Source of the DNA: CAYFVR01 sp046541515
Lineage (GTDB): Bacteria > Desulfobacterota > Desulfobacteria > Desulfobacterales > Desulfococcaceae
Direction of reading: 5' to 3'
NCBI GenBank assembly: GCA_046541515.1
Contig: JBKHDD010000099.1
Coordinates: 1 to 17,996, forward strand
DNA: 17,996 bases
Made by a program: the position numbers and the translations under genes. Positions within the stretch are counted from its first letter, which is position 1, and every line of letters starts with the position of its first letter. Positions 8,552 through 15,817 of this stretch are shown piece by piece. The notes beneath the pieces were generated by a model. The model was not told where the DNA came from and made no database searches. It worked only from the letters and a program-made list of their open reading frames with translations.

Positions 8552-8869
8552 ATGGAAAAAACCTACCCGCTTCCGCCCTTCCTGCTGGACAAAGCAAAAC
8601 CATTTTTGGACCAGTTGCCCGATTTCAAGAGAACATTTGGAATTCGAAAAATTGGTTTTTTCGGCTCTTACGTTCGGGGGGAACAAACACCGGAAAGCGA
8701 TCTGGACATTCTGGTAGAGATCCAAAATCCGAAAATGAGTCTGTTGGATTTCCTTCGACTGGAAAACGCCATCAGCGACCTGATCGGAATCCCAGTCGAT
8801 TTAGTGGACCAAAGCACTTTGAAGCCGGCGTTGGAAGGCCGTATTCTGGATGAGGTTGTTTATCTGTGA
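8552..8869 (+). CDS. MntA-like minimal nucleotidyltransferase (putative antitoxin)
   Basis: This is a 105-residue protein of the MNT nucleotidyltransferase family, a typical full length. The signature GFFGSYVRGE (residues 35-44) is followed by SDLDILVEI, giving Gly38-Ser39 and Asp50/Asp52 as the nucleotide and metal site. Later segments IGIPVDLVD and LEGRILDEVVYL match the usual C-terminal part, including the conserved hydrophobic ending. In known modules the protein AMPylates and neutralises a HEPN RNase toxin encoded immediately downstream. Here only the C-terminal tail of such a toxin follows at 8877-8963, so this is probably an orphan antitoxin. The start is supported by GGAGG at 8542-8546. 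It is transcribed divergently from the methyltransferase. An upstream ORF extension in the same frame is antisense to that gene and was rejected. Confidence 0.88.
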   Translation: MEKTYPLPPFLLDKAKPFLDQLPDFKRTFGIRKIGFFGSYVRGEQTPESDLDILVEIQNPKMSLLDFLRLENAISDLIGIPVDLVDQSTLKPALEGRILDEVVYL

Positions 8870-8876
8870 ATGCCGT

Positions 8877-8963
8877 TTGGTTTGGCAAACGGTTCAACGC
8901 GACCTTCCCGCCCTACTGAAAACCATGGAAGTCATCCGTTCGGAACTGGAAGAAAACGAGTAA
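8877..8963 (+). pseudogene. Remnant of a HEPN (HepT/DUF86-like) toxin gene, C-terminal end only
   Basis: The frame ending at TAA 8961-8963 reads LVWQTVQRDLPALLKTM and then EVIRSELEENE. This closely resembles the usual last helix of HepT/DUF86 proteins, for example a VW..V..DLP.L...... ILEE pattern. The remnant starts within about ten bases of the antitoxin stop. The N-terminal HEPN helices and the catalytic RX4-6H motif are absent. The same frame is open back to an ATG at 8850, giving 37 residues in total, but those first residues are an out-of-frame reading of the antitoxin gene. The simplest explanation is an internal deletion of the toxin gene. The family assignment is from remembered consensus over about 28 residues. 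Confidence 0.6.
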
Positions 8964-9197
8964 CGGGATGCTCCATTCAGTTTTCTGCTAGTATCCAACG
9001 ACCTTTCCCCCCACTAAAAGCCCAAAACAGTTTCCCCTGCTTCAGTCGCCCCACCTCTCCATAGCATCCTAAATTTGCACTCCCCCACAACCGCCATTAC
9101 TTTCTTGGTGAATAATTTCATATTTGGGACCACCAGCTTCATCCCGCTTCCCTTGGGAGCGAGGGGATGATCCTGGAGCGTTCCCCGGGAGGCGCCC

Positions 9198-9725
9198 ATG
9201 AAATGGCCCATTTTCATTCCGTTGTTTCTTTCCGTTGCGCTGTCGGCTTGCGCCGCCATGCCGCCCCATGATCTGTTGACGGAGATGACCGAGCCGGTGA
9301 CGGTGGCGGAGGCGCGGGAACGACCGGACGCGGTGAAGGGCAAGCAGGTGCTCTGGGGCGGAAAAATCGCCCGGACGGTGAACACCGAAACCGGCGCCCG
9401 AATCGAAGTGGTCCAGTTTCCGCTGGACCGGAAGGCCCGACCGCTGGACGTGGACCAATCCGACGGCCGGTTCATCGCGCAAATTGACGGCTTTCTGGAC
9501 GCCATGATTTACGGGGAAGGGCGGGAGCTGACCGTCGTCGGTCGGATTCAGGGCGTGGAAACCCAACCCCTGGGCGAAACCGAATACCGGTATCCCGTGT
9601 TGACGGTGGAAAAATATCATTTGTGGGAAAAACGGGAGCCTGAAATTCGAGTTTACCCCGCCTATCCGCCCTTTTACTACCGCCATCGGTTCGGTTGCTG
9701 GTACCACGATCCCTGCTGGAGATAA
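9198..9725 (+). CDS. Slp-family outer-membrane lipoprotein
   Basis: This is a 175-residue protein with a short lipoprotein signal peptide, MKWPIFIPLFLSVALSAC. The lipobox LSAC makes Cys18 the lipidated residue, and the following Ala residues favour the outer membrane over retention by an Asp at +2. The body matches the Slp (starvation-inducible lipoprotein) pattern. A repeated OB-like module is visible in VKGKQVLWGGKIARTVNTE, the region IEVVQFPLDRKARP, then SDGRFIAQIDGFLD, and GRELTVVGRIQGVE. The aromatic-rich tail (YPAYPPFYYRHRF, ending CWYHDPCWR) is typical of the family. The function is not well defined; envelope stress or stationary-phase roles are known for E. coli Slp. It is followed after three bases by the SRPBCC gene, whose Shine-Dalgarno lies inside its last codons, so the two form an operon. 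Confidence 0.88.
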   Translation: MKWPIFIPLFLSVALSACAAMPPHDLLTEMTEPVTVAEARERPDAVKGKQVLWGGKIARTVNTETGARIEVVQFPLDRKARPLDVDQSDGRFIAQIDGFLDAMIYGEGRELTVVGRIQGVETQPLGETEYRYPVLTVEKYHLWEKREPEIRVYPAYPPFYYRHRFGCWYHDPCWR

Positions 9726-9728
9726 TCT

Positions 9729-10205
9729 ATGGTCATTCGCGAAACCATTCAAATCCACGCGCCGCTGGCCACCGTATGGGAGGTCTTCTCCCGGCTGGAC
9801 GAATGGGAAAGCTGGAACGACGTCTGTCGGGAATGCTGCCTGATCGAAGGCGACGAAATGGCCTCCGGCGCCTGTTTCACGTTCAAGCTCCGGCCTTATT
9901 TGTTTCCCATGAAAATTTCGCCCCGCATCGTAAAATGCGATCCGGGCAAGGAAGTGGTCTGGGCCGGGAGCCGCTGGGGCGTCCACGCGGAACACAGTTT
10001 CCAGTTCGAGGAAAAGGAGGATCACGTTCTGCTCGTCAGCGAGGAACGGTTTCACGGCTTCATGCTCCTGCTCAGCCGTCTGGTGCTGGCGCCCCAGCGG
10101 CTTCACCAACTCAGCAGGGAGTTGATGGAATCCATCAAAAAACGGTCGGAGGCCTGCGCGGGGGGAGGATCGGAAGCTCAAAAAGAGTTGACGCTTCCGC
10201 CTTGA
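9729..10205 (+). CDS. SRPBCC (START/Bet v1-like, polyketide cyclase/dehydrase type) protein
   Basis: This is a 158-residue cytoplasmic protein with no signal peptide. It opens with the classic SRPBCC pattern: IRETIQIHAPLATVWEVFS, LDEWESWND, then the strands FTFKLRPYLFPMKISPRIV and GKEVVWAGSRWGVHAEHSFQF. The long C-terminal helix is at about residues 112-140. Members bind hydrophobic ligands in a cavity, and no catalytic residues can be assigned. The start ATG at 9729 has GGAGA at 9718-9722, within the end of the slp-like gene, indicating coupled expression. The last 18 or so residues (ACAGGGSEAQKELTLPP) look disordered. It could contribute to lipid handling with the neighbouring lipoprotein, but that is only suggested by position. 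Confidence 0.85.
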   Translation: MVIRETIQIHAPLATVWEVFSRLDEWESWNDVCRECCLIEGDEMASGACFTFKLRPYLFPMKISPRIVKCDPGKEVVWAGSRWGVHAEHSFQFEEKEDHVLLVSEERFHGFMLLLSRLVLAPQRLHQLSRELMESIKKRSEACAGGGSEAQKELTLPP

Positions 10206-10471
10206 ACCGTCACAATGCCTTCCAAATCCTGACCCCGCCTTTCATCCCGCCGGGAAGCAAACCGGTTCGCGTTGAAGTCACGGAAGGCGCGGGAACCCCT
10301 CCCATCGCCCGCCGGATGAAAAACCGTTTCGCGGCCGTTTCCACCCTCGCCCGTCCGTGACCGACCCAACTGTTGTTGGCGCTTCGCTTTCGGGGATTCG
10401 TGTTTCTGGATGGTCCGCAATTCCCAGAGGTTTTCCGGTCGGGCGTCGAACCCCCAATCCATGGGAATGTC

Positions 10472-10909
10472 ATGAAAGTTCTGACCACTCCGAGAATGGA
10501 ACGGTGCATCGGCTGCAATTCCTGTTCGCTGGCCTGCGCCCGTCTGGTGTACAAACGCGTTTCCTGGCTCTCCGCCGGCATTCGGATCGCCTCCTCCGGC
10601 GGTCTTTCCACCGGCTTCGAGGCCAAAACCTGCCTGGCCTGCCGGCCCGCCCCCTGCGCCGACGCCTGCCCCACCGGCGCGTTCCGCCAGCGCAAGGGCG
10701 GCGGCGTGATCGTAAAAAAGGAGCTGTGCATTCGCTGCGGCAACTGCGCGGAGGCCTGTCCGGTGGACGCCGTCTGGCTGGACGAGGACCGGGAGCCCTT
10801 CGTCTGCATCCACTGCGGACGCTGCGTCAAATTCTGCCCCCACGACTGCCTGGAAATGGCCCCGGCCCCTTTCGAGGAGAAGGCGGAGAAAACGGAGGCG
10901 GCCCAATGA
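10472..10909 (+). CDS. Four-cluster [4Fe-4S] ferredoxin-like electron-transfer subunit of the adjacent AOR
   Basis: This 145-residue protein carries sixteen ligand cysteines in four groups: Cys12/15/18/22, Cys54/57/62/66, Cys86/89/92/96 and Cys112/115/118/122, with an extra Cys126. The pattern (CIGCNSCSLAC, CLACRPAPCADACP, CIRCGNCAEACP, CIHCGRCVKFCP) is that of HycB/AorA-type polyferredoxins. No signal peptide is seen, so it should act in the cytoplasm. It probably carries electrons between the tungsten enzyme and a soluble carrier. An in-frame TTG at 10373 would add 33 poorly conserved residues; the ATG at 10472 sits right before the first cluster motif and was preferred. Its TGA overlaps the ATG of the oxidoreductase by four bases (10906-10909), so the two are co-translated. 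Confidence 0.9.
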   Translation: MKVLTTPRMERCIGCNSCSLACARLVYKRVSWLSAGIRIASSGGLSTGFEAKTCLACRPAPCADACPTGAFRQRKGGGVIVKKELCIRCGNCAEACPVDAVWLDEDREPFVCIHCGRCVKFCPHDCLEMAPAPFEEKAEKTEAAQ

Positions 10910-12678
10910 AACAAATGATTCGAGACCATTTTCGCGTGATGATCGTGAACCTGGCCACCGGCCGGGGACGGCTGGAAAAGGTGGACGGACGGGACGAGGT
11001 GGCCGGCGGCAGCGGGCTTTCCGCGCTGCTCTTCGACCGATACGCCCACTTCGACAAGCCCTGGAACGACCCCGACCAGCCGCTGATCTTCGCCATCGGC
11101 CCGCTTACCGGCTATTTCCCGCTCATGAGCAAAACCGTCTGCGGCTTCAAGTCTCCCTACAACGACCAGTACGCCGAAAGCCACGCCGGCGGCCGCTCCG
11201 CCCTGGCCCTGCGTTTCGCCGATCTGGACGCGCTGGTGGTCACCGGCAAGGCGCCGACGCCCAGCGCCCTTTACGTGGGCAACCGGGACCTGGAAGTTCG
11301 AGACATCCACTACCTCTGGGGCATGGAAGTCGGCGAATCGGGCAAACACCTGCGGCGGATGTTTCCCGGCTCCGGCCATCGGTCCACCCTGCGGATCGGG
11401 CCGTCCGGAGAGATCGGCTCCGCCATGGCGGGCATCAACGTGGACACCTACCGCCACTTCGGCCGCATGGGCGGGGGCGGCGTCATGGGCGTCAAAAATC
11501 TCAAGGCCATCGTCATTCGCGGCAGCGACGTGTTCGACGCGCCGGGCGGCAAGGACTACGCCAAGCTGTTCCAGTCGGTCTACGAAAAAATGACCGCCAC
11601 TTCGATGATGAGCAAGTATCACAACCTGGGCACGGCGGCGAACCTGACCGGCCTGGACGGGCTCAAATCCCTGCCGTGGCGGAACCTTCAGCAAACCAGC
11701 GACCCCGCCATTGACGAGATCGCCGGAGACAGATTCGCCGACGACACCCTGCTGCGCAACGCCGCCTGCTCCGGCTGTCCGGTGGGTTGCATCCACGTCG
11801 GTTTCGTGAGAGAAAAATTTCACGCCGAAAATCAGTACCTCTATCGGCAGGTCTCCTACGACTACGAGCCGATTTTCGCCGCCGGCACCATGCTGGGCGT
11901 CACCGATCCCTTCCGGGTGCTGGCCATTTTGGACACGGTGGAGCAGACCGGCCTGGACGTGATGTCGGCCGGCGTGGCGCTGGCCTGGGCCACCGAGGCC
12001 GCCGAAAAGGGGCTCATCGGCGAGAAGGAGACCCTGGTTCCCCTGCGATTTGGCGATCCGGAGAATTACCGGAAAGCCGTGGAGCACCTGGGCCGGGGGG
12101 CGAACGATTTTTACCGGCTGCTGGGGATGGGCACGCTGAAGGCCGCCGCGGAATACGGCGGCGACGATTTCGCCTGCGTGTTGGGGCAGGAGATGGCCGG
12201 ATACGCCACCGGCGAAGTCTTCTTCGCCTCCCAGGCCATGGGCTTGCGCCACTCCCATCTGGACACCGGCGGCTACAGCTTCGACCAGAAGCACGAAACG
12301 CCGGAAATCGACGAAGCCCTCGACTTCCTGGTGGAGGACGAGGCCGGCCGCGTGCTGCTCACCTCCATGGTCTCCTGCCTTTTCGCCCGGGGCGTTTATC
12401 AAGACGACCTGTTGCGGGAATGCTTGTCGGTGGCGGGCTACGGCGGATTGGCGGATCGGATGGACGAGGTGGCCAAAACCATTCAACGGTTGCGGTGGCG
12501 GGTGCGGATGAAAACCGGCTTTGATCCGTCCCGGGTGAAAATCCCCCGCCGGTTTTACGAAGTGGAAACCTGGAAGGGAAAAATCGACGCCGACCGGCTG
12601 GACGAATTGATCCGGCGCTACGGCGCGGCGGTCGCGGAGTTGGGCCGGGCGGATTCGGAGGCGGCCGGGCAGAGCTGA
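10906..12678 (+). CDS. Tungsten-dependent aldehyde:ferredoxin oxidoreductase family enzyme
   Basis: This is a 590-residue protein of the AOR family, which binds a tungstopterin cofactor and one [4Fe-4S] cluster. The N-terminal domain has the family landmarks GGSGLSALLF and IGPLTG. The pterin-binding stretch includes GHRSTLRIGPSGE and NVDTYRHFGRMGGGGVMG. Cluster ligands are Cys288, Cys291 and Cys295 (CSGCPVGC), plus Cys491 in SCLFARGVY. From memory the first three positions coincide with those of the Pyrococcus furiosus AOR. Reactions in the family include aldehyde oxidation to acids, reverse acid reduction, and aryl-CoA chemistry (BamB); the substrate here is not readable. It is translationally coupled to the ferredoxin gene at 10472-10909. 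No FAD subunit such as AorC is encoded nearby, so electrons probably leave via the ferredoxin subunit. Confidence 0.92.
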   Translation: MKQMIRDHFRVMIVNLATGRGRLEKVDGRDEVAGGSGLSALLFDRYAHFDKPWNDPDQPLIFAIGPLTGYFPLMSKTVCGFKSPYNDQYAESHAGGRSALALRFADLDALVVTGKAPTPSALYVGNRDLEVRDIHYLWGMEVGESGKHLRRMFPGSGHRSTLRIGPSGEIGSAMAGINVDTYRHFGRMGGGGVMGVKNLKAIVIRGSDVFDAPGGKDYAKLFQSVYEKMTATSMMSKYHNLGTAANLTGLDGLKSLPWRNLQQTSDPAIDEIAGDRFADDTLLRNAACSGCPVGCIHVGFVREKFHAENQYLYRQVSYDYEPIFAAGTMLGVTDPFRVLAILDTVEQTGLDVMSAGVALAWATEAAEKGLIGEKETLVPLRFGDPENYRKAVEHLGRGANDFYRLLGMGTLKAAAEYGGDDFACVLGQEMAGYATGEVFFASQAMGLRHSHLDTGGYSFDQKHETPEIDEALDFLVEDEAGRVLLTSMVSCLFARGVYQDDLLRECLSVAGYGGLADRMDEVAKTIQRLRWRVRMKTGFDPSRVKIPRRFYEVETWKGKIDADRLDELIRRYGAAVAELGRADSEAAGQS

Positions 12679-12834
12679 CCGGACCGTTCGTTTGACGTTC
12701 CTTTCCGGGCGAAGTTTTTATCCCCGGGGCGGTCCGGCCCGGAACGGATTTGGCGTCCGATTCCCCGGCTTTTTCAAAAGTTTCGGGGAATCGGACGCCG
12801 ACTTCCATGATCGGTCTCCGGAAAGGAACCGCCC
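12679..12834 (+). promoter_or_regulatory. Structured leader with nested inverted repeats upstream of the phosphorylase-like gene
   Basis: Three complementary pairs lie between the AOR stop and the next start. The strongest is a perfect 16-base pair, GGCGTCCGATTCCCCG (12752-12767) with CGGGGAATCGGACGCC (12784-12799), enclosing a 16-base loop. Outside it, GTTCCTTTCCGG (12697-12708) pairs with CCGGAAAGGAAC (12818-12829). The latter contains the Shine-Dalgarno of the gene at 12835. A third pair, CCGGACCG (12679-12686) with CGGTCCGG (12730-12737), would compete with the outer one. No T-run follows, so this is not a standard terminator. It may regulate translation or stabilise mRNA ends. Confidence 0.5.
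12692..12721 (+). promoter_or_regulatory. Possible sigma70-type promoter before the phosphorylase-like gene
   Basis: TTGACG (12692-12697) is followed, after 18 bases, by TTTTAT (12716-12721). These match five and four of six consensus positions. A start near 12728 would place the 16-base-pair hairpin at 12752-12799 and the ribosome site in the 5' leader, but would exclude the outer arm at 12697-12708. Read-through from the AOR operon is also possible. Confidence 0.35.
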
Positions 12835-14526
12835 ATGCGCGATCTCACGCGTTCCCAAAAAGCCCGGCTGGCGATTCAGTCCTTCAAGACCATCGCCCAC
12901 GCGGTGGCGCTTCGCGGCTACTACCGGCCTTCGGAGAAGATGGGGCAGTCCCTGGCGGACTGCCTCGTCAATTTGAGCCCGGAAATCTACGGGAGCATGA
13001 CCGATCCCCGGGTGATGGAGCTGAAGGGACTGGAATACGTCGTCGACCGGCTGCCCCGAGGAATCGAGCAGTGCAACCGGATCATCCTCACCGAAGAGTC
13101 GCAGTTCGGCGCGGGCCGCTTTGAAAAACTGGTTCCCCTGCGCCGCCGCCGCACCTGCTATCGGATCAGCGAACGGGAAATCTGCTTCGCCATCACCCGG
13201 GGCCTCAGCGAAATCTACGACATTCTCACCCATCTCACCTTCCTCTACATCGAAGCCGGAAAAATCCACAACCGAATGAAGGACGAATCCGGGGCCTACA
13301 CCGCGGAATGGCTGGACCTGGAGCGGCTGGTGGAAAACGGCGGGACGCCCGACCCGGACCATCTGGACCAGGCCATCTGGAATCTGAGCCTCATCCTGGG
13401 CCGGCCCTACCAGGAAACCCGCGCCGCCCATGAATCCATGGACCGCAACCGGCGCGAATTCAACGGCAACAACGGCATTTTCTCCATCATCTACCATCTG
13501 GGCAAGCGATACGAGGGAGAGCGGGCCGACCAGCGCCGGGCGCTGGTCATCTACCTTACGCCGTCGCTGATGAACATCATCGGCCACCAGCAATACGGCG
13601 AGCAGTGGGCCATGGACATCAAGGACCGGTTGCGGGAGCTGAACCTGGCCGACCGGCCGCTGCACATCGTCAGCGCCAACCTGCACAGCGTGCTGAACTT
13701 GGTCTACGGATACGCCGCTTTCGGTTCGGGCATGGACGGCCCGCCGGAATTGTATCGGTTTATCGAATCGATCCGGGACCGAACCGAAGAGGTGGCCGCC
13801 TTCGCCAAGGATCGCGGTTTTATTCCCCTGCCGGACCGCTCCGGAACCCAGATCGACTGCCAGATCATCGACACGGCGGCGCTGGGGGACCTGGATTTTC
13901 ATCCGTCCCTGGCGGTTTCGCCGCCCGGGCTGGACGACGACGCCCCGGTGATTCTGGTGATGGACTACGCCTTCGGCATGCAAGCCTTCGAGGCCATGGA
14001 AAATCTGCTGAGCCCCCAGAGCGAAGACCCGGTGGTGCCCATGAAGGTCCGCTCCATCTCGGTGATGGGCAAGGCCGGGATTCTGCCGGGGAAGAAGGGC
14101 GACGTCATGCTGGCCACGGCCCACATCATCGAGGGCTCGTCGGACAACTACCGGCTGGAAAACGATCTGGAACCGGAGGATTTCGAATCCGACGCTTCGG
14201 TGTTCAAAGGCCCCATGGTCACGGTGCCGGGCACTTCCCTCCAGAACCAGGACTTGTTGCGAAAATTTCAGGAAAGCTGGCGAACGGTGGGGCTGGAGAT
14301 GGAAGGAGGACATTACCAGCGGGCCATCAGCGCGGCCATCATCAAGGGGCACGTCCCGGCCGACACCCGGGTTCGCTACGCCTACTACGCCTCGGACAAT
14401 CCGCTCCTCAGCGGCGAAACCCTGGCCGCCGGGCCCATGGGAACCGAAGGCATCCGGCCGACCTACATGATCACCAAGGTGATTTTGGAGAAGATTTTGG
14501 CGGGGGAGAAGGGTTCTGATTCATAG
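12835..14526 (+). CDS. Uncharacterised protein with a nucleoside-phosphorylase-like C-terminal half (probably DUF6909 family)
   Basis: This is a 563-residue protein with no signal peptide or membrane segment. The N-terminal part (about 1-250) looks helical and carries no motif I recognise. The C-terminal part carries elements reminiscent of the PNP/UDP phosphorylase superfamily. These are SVMGKAGILPGKKGDVMLAT (from about residue 407), GPMVTVPGTSLQNQDLL (from 459), GLEMEGGHY with Glu488-Met-Glu490, and YYASDNPL with Asp521. In phosphorylases a similar Met-Glu pair contacts ribose, and a late Ser-Asp contacts the base. I believe this is the family labelled DUF6909, from memory. No reaction has been shown to my knowledge. 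The start is supported by AAGGA at 12824-12828. A structured leader precedes it, and a relic of a homologous 3' end lies at 16484-16589. Confidence 0.75.
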   Translation: MRDLTRSQKARLAIQSFKTIAHAVALRGYYRPSEKMGQSLADCLVNLSPEIYGSMTDPRVMELKGLEYVVDRLPRGIEQCNRIILTEESQFGAGRFEKLVPLRRRRTCYRISEREICFAITRGLSEIYDILTHLTFLYIEAGKIHNRMKDESGAYTAEWLDLERLVENGGTPDPDHLDQAIWNLSLILGRPYQETRAAHESMDRNRREFNGNNGIFSIIYHLGKRYEGERADQRRALVIYLTPSLMNIIGHQQYGEQWAMDIKDRLRELNLADRPLHIVSANLHSVLNLVYGYAAFGSGMDGPPELYRFIESIRDRTEEVAAFAKDRGFIPLPDRSGTQIDCQIIDTAALGDLDFHPSLAVSPPGLDDDAPVILVMDYAFGMQAFEAMENLLSPQSEDPVVPMKVRSISVMGKAGILPGKKGDVMLATAHIIEGSSDNYRLENDLEPEDFESDASVFKGPMVTVPGTSLQNQDLLRKFQESWRTVGLEMEGGHYQRAISAAIIKGHVPADTRVRYAYYASDNPLLSGETLAAGPMGTEGIRPTYMITKVILEKILAGEKGSDS

Positions 14527-14548
14527 AGATTCAAATGGCGGGGGATCG

Positions 14549-14653
14549 GTGGCTTCCGGCAAAGGAGAGTCCTTCGGCTTCATCGCCAAAGAGCTTGGAC
14601 AACTCTGCGGGGCGGCAAGCGCCGCTTCCAAGAAGAAGGCAAAATCCCGATAA
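14549..14653 (+). CDS. Possible small basic protein (34 residues), unrecognised
   Basis: A GTG at 14549, with GGGGG at 14539-14543, opens a 34-codon frame. It encodes a peptide beginning MASGKGESFGFIAKELGQLC and ending SKKKAKSR. It has an amphipathic middle and a lysine-rich tail. Codon third positions are mostly G or C, like the real genes around it. It fills the gap between the phosphorylase-like gene and the ATPase gene. A second frame (ATG 14535 to TAA 14664-14666) is also open, so chance openness cannot be excluded. No family is recognised; it could also be the 3' end of a lost gene. Confidence 0.25.
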   Translation: MASGKGESFGFIAKELGQLCGAASAASKKKAKSR

Positions 14654-14665
14654 GAGAGAAACATA

Positions 14666-15817
14666 ATGTACAAAATCAACCGGATCAAAATTGGCGGTTT
14701 CCGGCGATTGCTGGACATTGATCTGCCGGTGCGTCCGTTTATGGTGCTGATTGGACCAAACGGAGTCGGAAAAACATCGTTTTTGGACGCTTTATCGACC
14801 CTGTCCGCCTCGGCTTCCGGCAACCTTAACGGCATGTTGTCGCAATTCGGCGGCATCGCGAGCCTTTTGACCCGGGATAAAAGCGAAGACCTTTCATTTC
14901 TTGTGGATATGACGGTTCCCGGCCACGAACCGTTGGAATATGAATTGCGGCTTTCACCCAAGGGCGCGGGATATTCCATTTCCAGGGAGCAGCTATGCCG
15001 GCAACGCCCAGGTTTTGATGAACCATTTCGCCATATCGATTCATCGGACGACGACATTCGGTATTACAGAACTGAAGATCGCCGCCTTGCTCTTCGACCC
15101 GATTGGGAACACAACCCCTTGGAAACCTCCCTCGCGCAGGTCCCGAAGATGTTCCGCGAACCCGAGGAGTTGCGGCGCATTTTGGCGACGGCCATTCAGT
15201 ATCACGTCCTGGATGTCGGCCCGCGCGCCCCGGTTAAAATGCCCCAAACCATGAAACCGGCCACCCTGCCCGGTCCCGACGGCGAAGACTTGACGCCATA
15301 TCTTTATTATTTGCGGGAAAGCGATCGGGATCGGTTCGAAGCCATTTTGGATACCCTTCGCACCGCTTTTCCAGATTTCCAAGAACTGAACTTCCCGCCG
15401 GTGGCGGCCGGCATGCTGACAACGACTTGGAAAGACCGAAAGTTTAACAAGCCGATTTACATGAACGAACTGTCGGAAGGCACGCTCCGTTTCCTTTGGT
15501 TGGTCTCCTTGCTGCAAAGCCCGAACCTGTCCACGGTCACGATGATCGACGAGCCGGAGGTCAGCCTTCACCCGGAATTGTTGAGCCTGCTGGCCGATTT
15601 GATGCGAGAGGCGTCGAAGCGAACCCAGTTGATCGTGGCCACTCATTCCGACCGTTTCATCCGCTTTTTGACTCCCGACGAGGTGGTGGTTTTGGATGTG
15701 GACGACGACGGCTCCGCCTCGGCGACATGGGCCGATTCCATGGATTTGGACCAATGGCTGGCCGAATACAGCTTGGACGAAGTGTGGCGGATGGGCCGGA
15801 TGGGAGGCCGGTCGTGA
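14666..15817 (+). CDS. ABC/SMC-type AAA ATPase (AAA_21, OLD-like), first gene of an ATPase-TOPRIM pair
   Basis: This is a 383-residue ATPase. It has Walker A GPNGVGKT (residues 30-37), an ABC-like signature ELSEGTLRFL (268-277), Walker B MIDEPEVSLHP (293-303) with Asp295 and Glu296, and a switch His327 in ATHSDRF. It follows the usual AAA_21 opening (INRIKIGGFRRLLDIDL). It lacks a TOPRIM domain; that is supplied by the next gene, whose GTG overlaps its TGA by four bases. Two-gene ATPase/TOPRIM pairs of this kind include OLD-related and PARIS-like anti-phage systems, so a defence role is likely but inferred. The sequence is visibly less G/C-rich than the upstream genes, consistent with a separate origin. 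The start has only a weak ribosome site (AGAGAG). Confidence 0.9.
   Translation: MYKINRIKIGGFRRLLDIDLPVRPFMVLIGPNGVGKTSFLDALSTLSASASGNLNGMLSQFGGIASLLTRDKSEDLSFLVDMTVPGHEPLEYELRLSPKGAGYSISREQLCRQRPGFDEPFRHIDSSDDDIRYYRTEDRRLALRPDWEHNPLETSLAQVPKMFREPEELRRILATAIQYHVLDVGPRAPVKMPQTMKPATLPGPDGEDLTPYLYYLRESDRDRFEAILDTLRTAFPDFQELNFPPVAAGMLTTTWKDRKFNKPIYMNELSEGTLRFLWLVSLLQSPNLSTVTMIDEPEVSLHPELLSLLADLMREASKRTQLIVATHSDRFIRFLTPDEVVVLDVDDDGSASATWADSMDLDQWLAEYSLDEVWRMGRMGGRS

Noticed and set aside
8390..8725. N-terminal extension of the methyltransferase to 8725
   Set aside because: It overlaps the divergent antitoxin gene and the promoter at 8436-8464, and its residues resemble no methyltransferase.
8964..9197. 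Weak promoter-like boxes before the Slp gene
   Set aside because: Candidates such as TTGCAC with TACTTT match only half the consensus, so no promoter is called.
9069..10181. A 370-codon minus-strand frame
   Set aside because: It is antisense to the Slp-like and SRPBCC genes, which have clear family signatures and ribosome sites.
10206..10471. Possible gene between the SRPBCC and ferredoxin genes
   Set aside because: Open frames here lack start signals and family motifs; nothing convincing was found in these 266 bases.
10210..12486. A 758-codon open frame on the minus strand
   Set aside because: It lies antisense to the AOR and ferredoxin genes, shows no domain, and is the usual shadow frame of a GC-rich coding region.
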